The notes under the pieces were generated by a model. The model saw only the letters and a program-made list of their open reading frames with translations, was not told the DNA's origin and searched no databases. A DNA stretch of 64,000 nt, taken from NCBI GenBank assembly GCA_963734395.1, contig CAVTGY010000002.1, positions 372,001 through 436,000 on the forward strand, written 5' to 3'. Positions 63,493 through 64,000 of this stretch are shown one piece after another. The translations under genes and the position numbers were made by a program. This DNA is from Bog-756 sp963734395 (GTDB lineage: Bacteria; Actinomycetota; Acidimicrobiia; Acidimicrobiales; RAAP-2). The stretch's first letter is position 1; each line of letters opens with the position of its first letter.

Positions 63493-64000
63493 TTAGGCGT
63501 CCACAAGCGCCACAGCCTTGTGGTTATTGGCTTCAAGGTACCGGCGGGCCATGAGGAGAGCGGCGATACCGTCGCCCACCGCCGAACCCAGTTGCTTGGT
63601 CGACCCCGAACGGACGTCGCCGGCGGCGAACACGCCGGCGACGTTGGTTTCCATGGTGGGACTGGTTACGAGAAATCCTCCGGCGTCGCGCTCGACGGCA
63701 TCACCGAGAAAGCCATTGTTGGGCCGGAGGCCGATGAATACGAAGGCGGCGGCGGCAGGGAACCGGCGGATTCCGCCGCTGCTTCGATCTCGAACCACGA
63801 CCGCGGAGAATCTGTTCCGCTCGCCCTCTAGCTCAACGATATCCACGTCCGTATGAATGTCGAACTTGGGATCAGACCGCACCCGCTCCTGGAGGAGCGG
63901 CGAGGCGGAGAGGCCAGAGCGCGGCAAGCACCCGTACCCGATTGGCGAACTCGGAGAGGTGTAGCCCCTCCTCCAAGGCTGAGTTGCCGCCTCCGATGAC
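63493..64000 (-). CDS. thioredoxin reductase-like flavoprotein (partial, frameshifted)
   Basis: The C-terminal 170 codons of an FAD/NAD(P)H pyridine-nucleotide oxidoreductase; the gene runs off the right edge. VIGGGNSALEEGLHLSEFAN (NAD-binding) is in one frame and LLQERVRSDPKFDIHTDV, FIGLRPNNGFL and GVFAAGDVRSGSTKQLG (FAD-binding) in another, with the switch near 63925. No CxxC can be seen in the visible part. Likely a thioredoxin-reductase homologue. Confidence 0.75.
   Translation of the reverse strand, partial: SSEAATQPWRRGYTSPSSPIGYGCLPRSGLSASPLLQERVRSDPKFDIHTDVDIVELEGERNRFSAVVVRDRSSGGIRRFPAAAAFVFIGLRPNNGFLGDAVERDAGGFLVTSPTMETNVAGVFAAGDVRSGSTKQLGSAVGDGIAALLMARRYLEANNHKAVALVDA

Noticed and set aside
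1..64000. Prophage, insertion sequence or toxin-antitoxin system
   Set aside because: No transposase, integrase, phage structural gene or recognisable toxin-antitoxin pair was found on either strand.

Overview
The window reads as chromosomal DNA of a GC-rich actinobacterium. An uncultured or little-studied member of the Acidimicrobiia, or a relative, fits best. This is an inference from gene families, not a taxonomic result. The supporting signs are a DevR/DevS-type two-component pair, mycothiol-enzyme-fold proteins, paired DUF35/thiolase genes, an IdeR-like iron box, frequent GTG starts, several probable leaderless genes, and secreted NlpC/P60 proteins with interchangeable tails. No phage, insertion sequence, plasmid gene or CRISPR array was seen.

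Layout. 0-2.8 kb: a divergent response regulator/histidine kinase pair, a GNAT acetyltransferase, and a 54-residue ORF behind a palindrome that closely resembles the DevR (DosR) operator. 2.8-8.5 kb: two exported proteins, a glyoxalase-fold protein, a methyltransferase, an OafA-like acyltransferase and a cupin. 8.8-16.7 kb: an aquaporin, then membrane-envelope genes (two zinc-ribbon/membrane proteins, a beta-lactamase-fold lipoprotein, a WWDG-repeat membrane protein, DUF2752, a secreted protein, a GAP-like membrane protein). 16.9-19.5 kb: a 49-residue ORF coupled to a DUF2252 gene, then a sulfotransferase. 19.6-23.8 kb: three secreted NlpC/P60 proteins sharing an almost identical catalytic segment in alternating orientation, each with a different C-terminal module. 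23.9-31.3 kb: mixed genes, including a GH3 glucosidase and an XRE regulator riddled with single-base frame changes, and small Cys-rich proteins. 31.4-43.9 kb: tandem double-hotdog thioesterases, an FTR1 iron permease with an IdeR-like box, SDRs, MFS and ABC exporters, a DapB-like dehydrogenase, two PPOX flavoproteins and an LMW phosphatase. 44-55.3 kb: two formylglycine sulfatases, a DUF35-DUF35-thiolase-thiolase operon, a phosphoesterase, a ferredoxin, gltX and a phosphonatase-like HAD. 55.4-55.7 kb: tRNA-Gln(CTG) and tRNA-Glu(CTC). Beyond these the base composition falls by eye, and small, poorly known genes continue to the end, where a thioredoxin-reductase-like gene is cut off.

How the genes work together. 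Three regulatory circuits can be proposed from sequence alone. The DevR/DevS pair may control the neighbouring GNAT gene and the 54-residue ORF. Iron, through an IdeR/DtxR repressor, may control FTR1. An ArsR repressor is translationally coupled to an AHSA1/SRPBCC gene.

Quality warning. At least fifteen otherwise intact genes are broken by single-base insertions or deletions, often in short homopolymers, and the GH3/XRE segment (26.4-29.7 kb) is worst. The reading across frames is well conserved, so many of these look like base-calling or assembly errors rather than decayed genes. This should be settled with reads before calling any of them pseudogenes.
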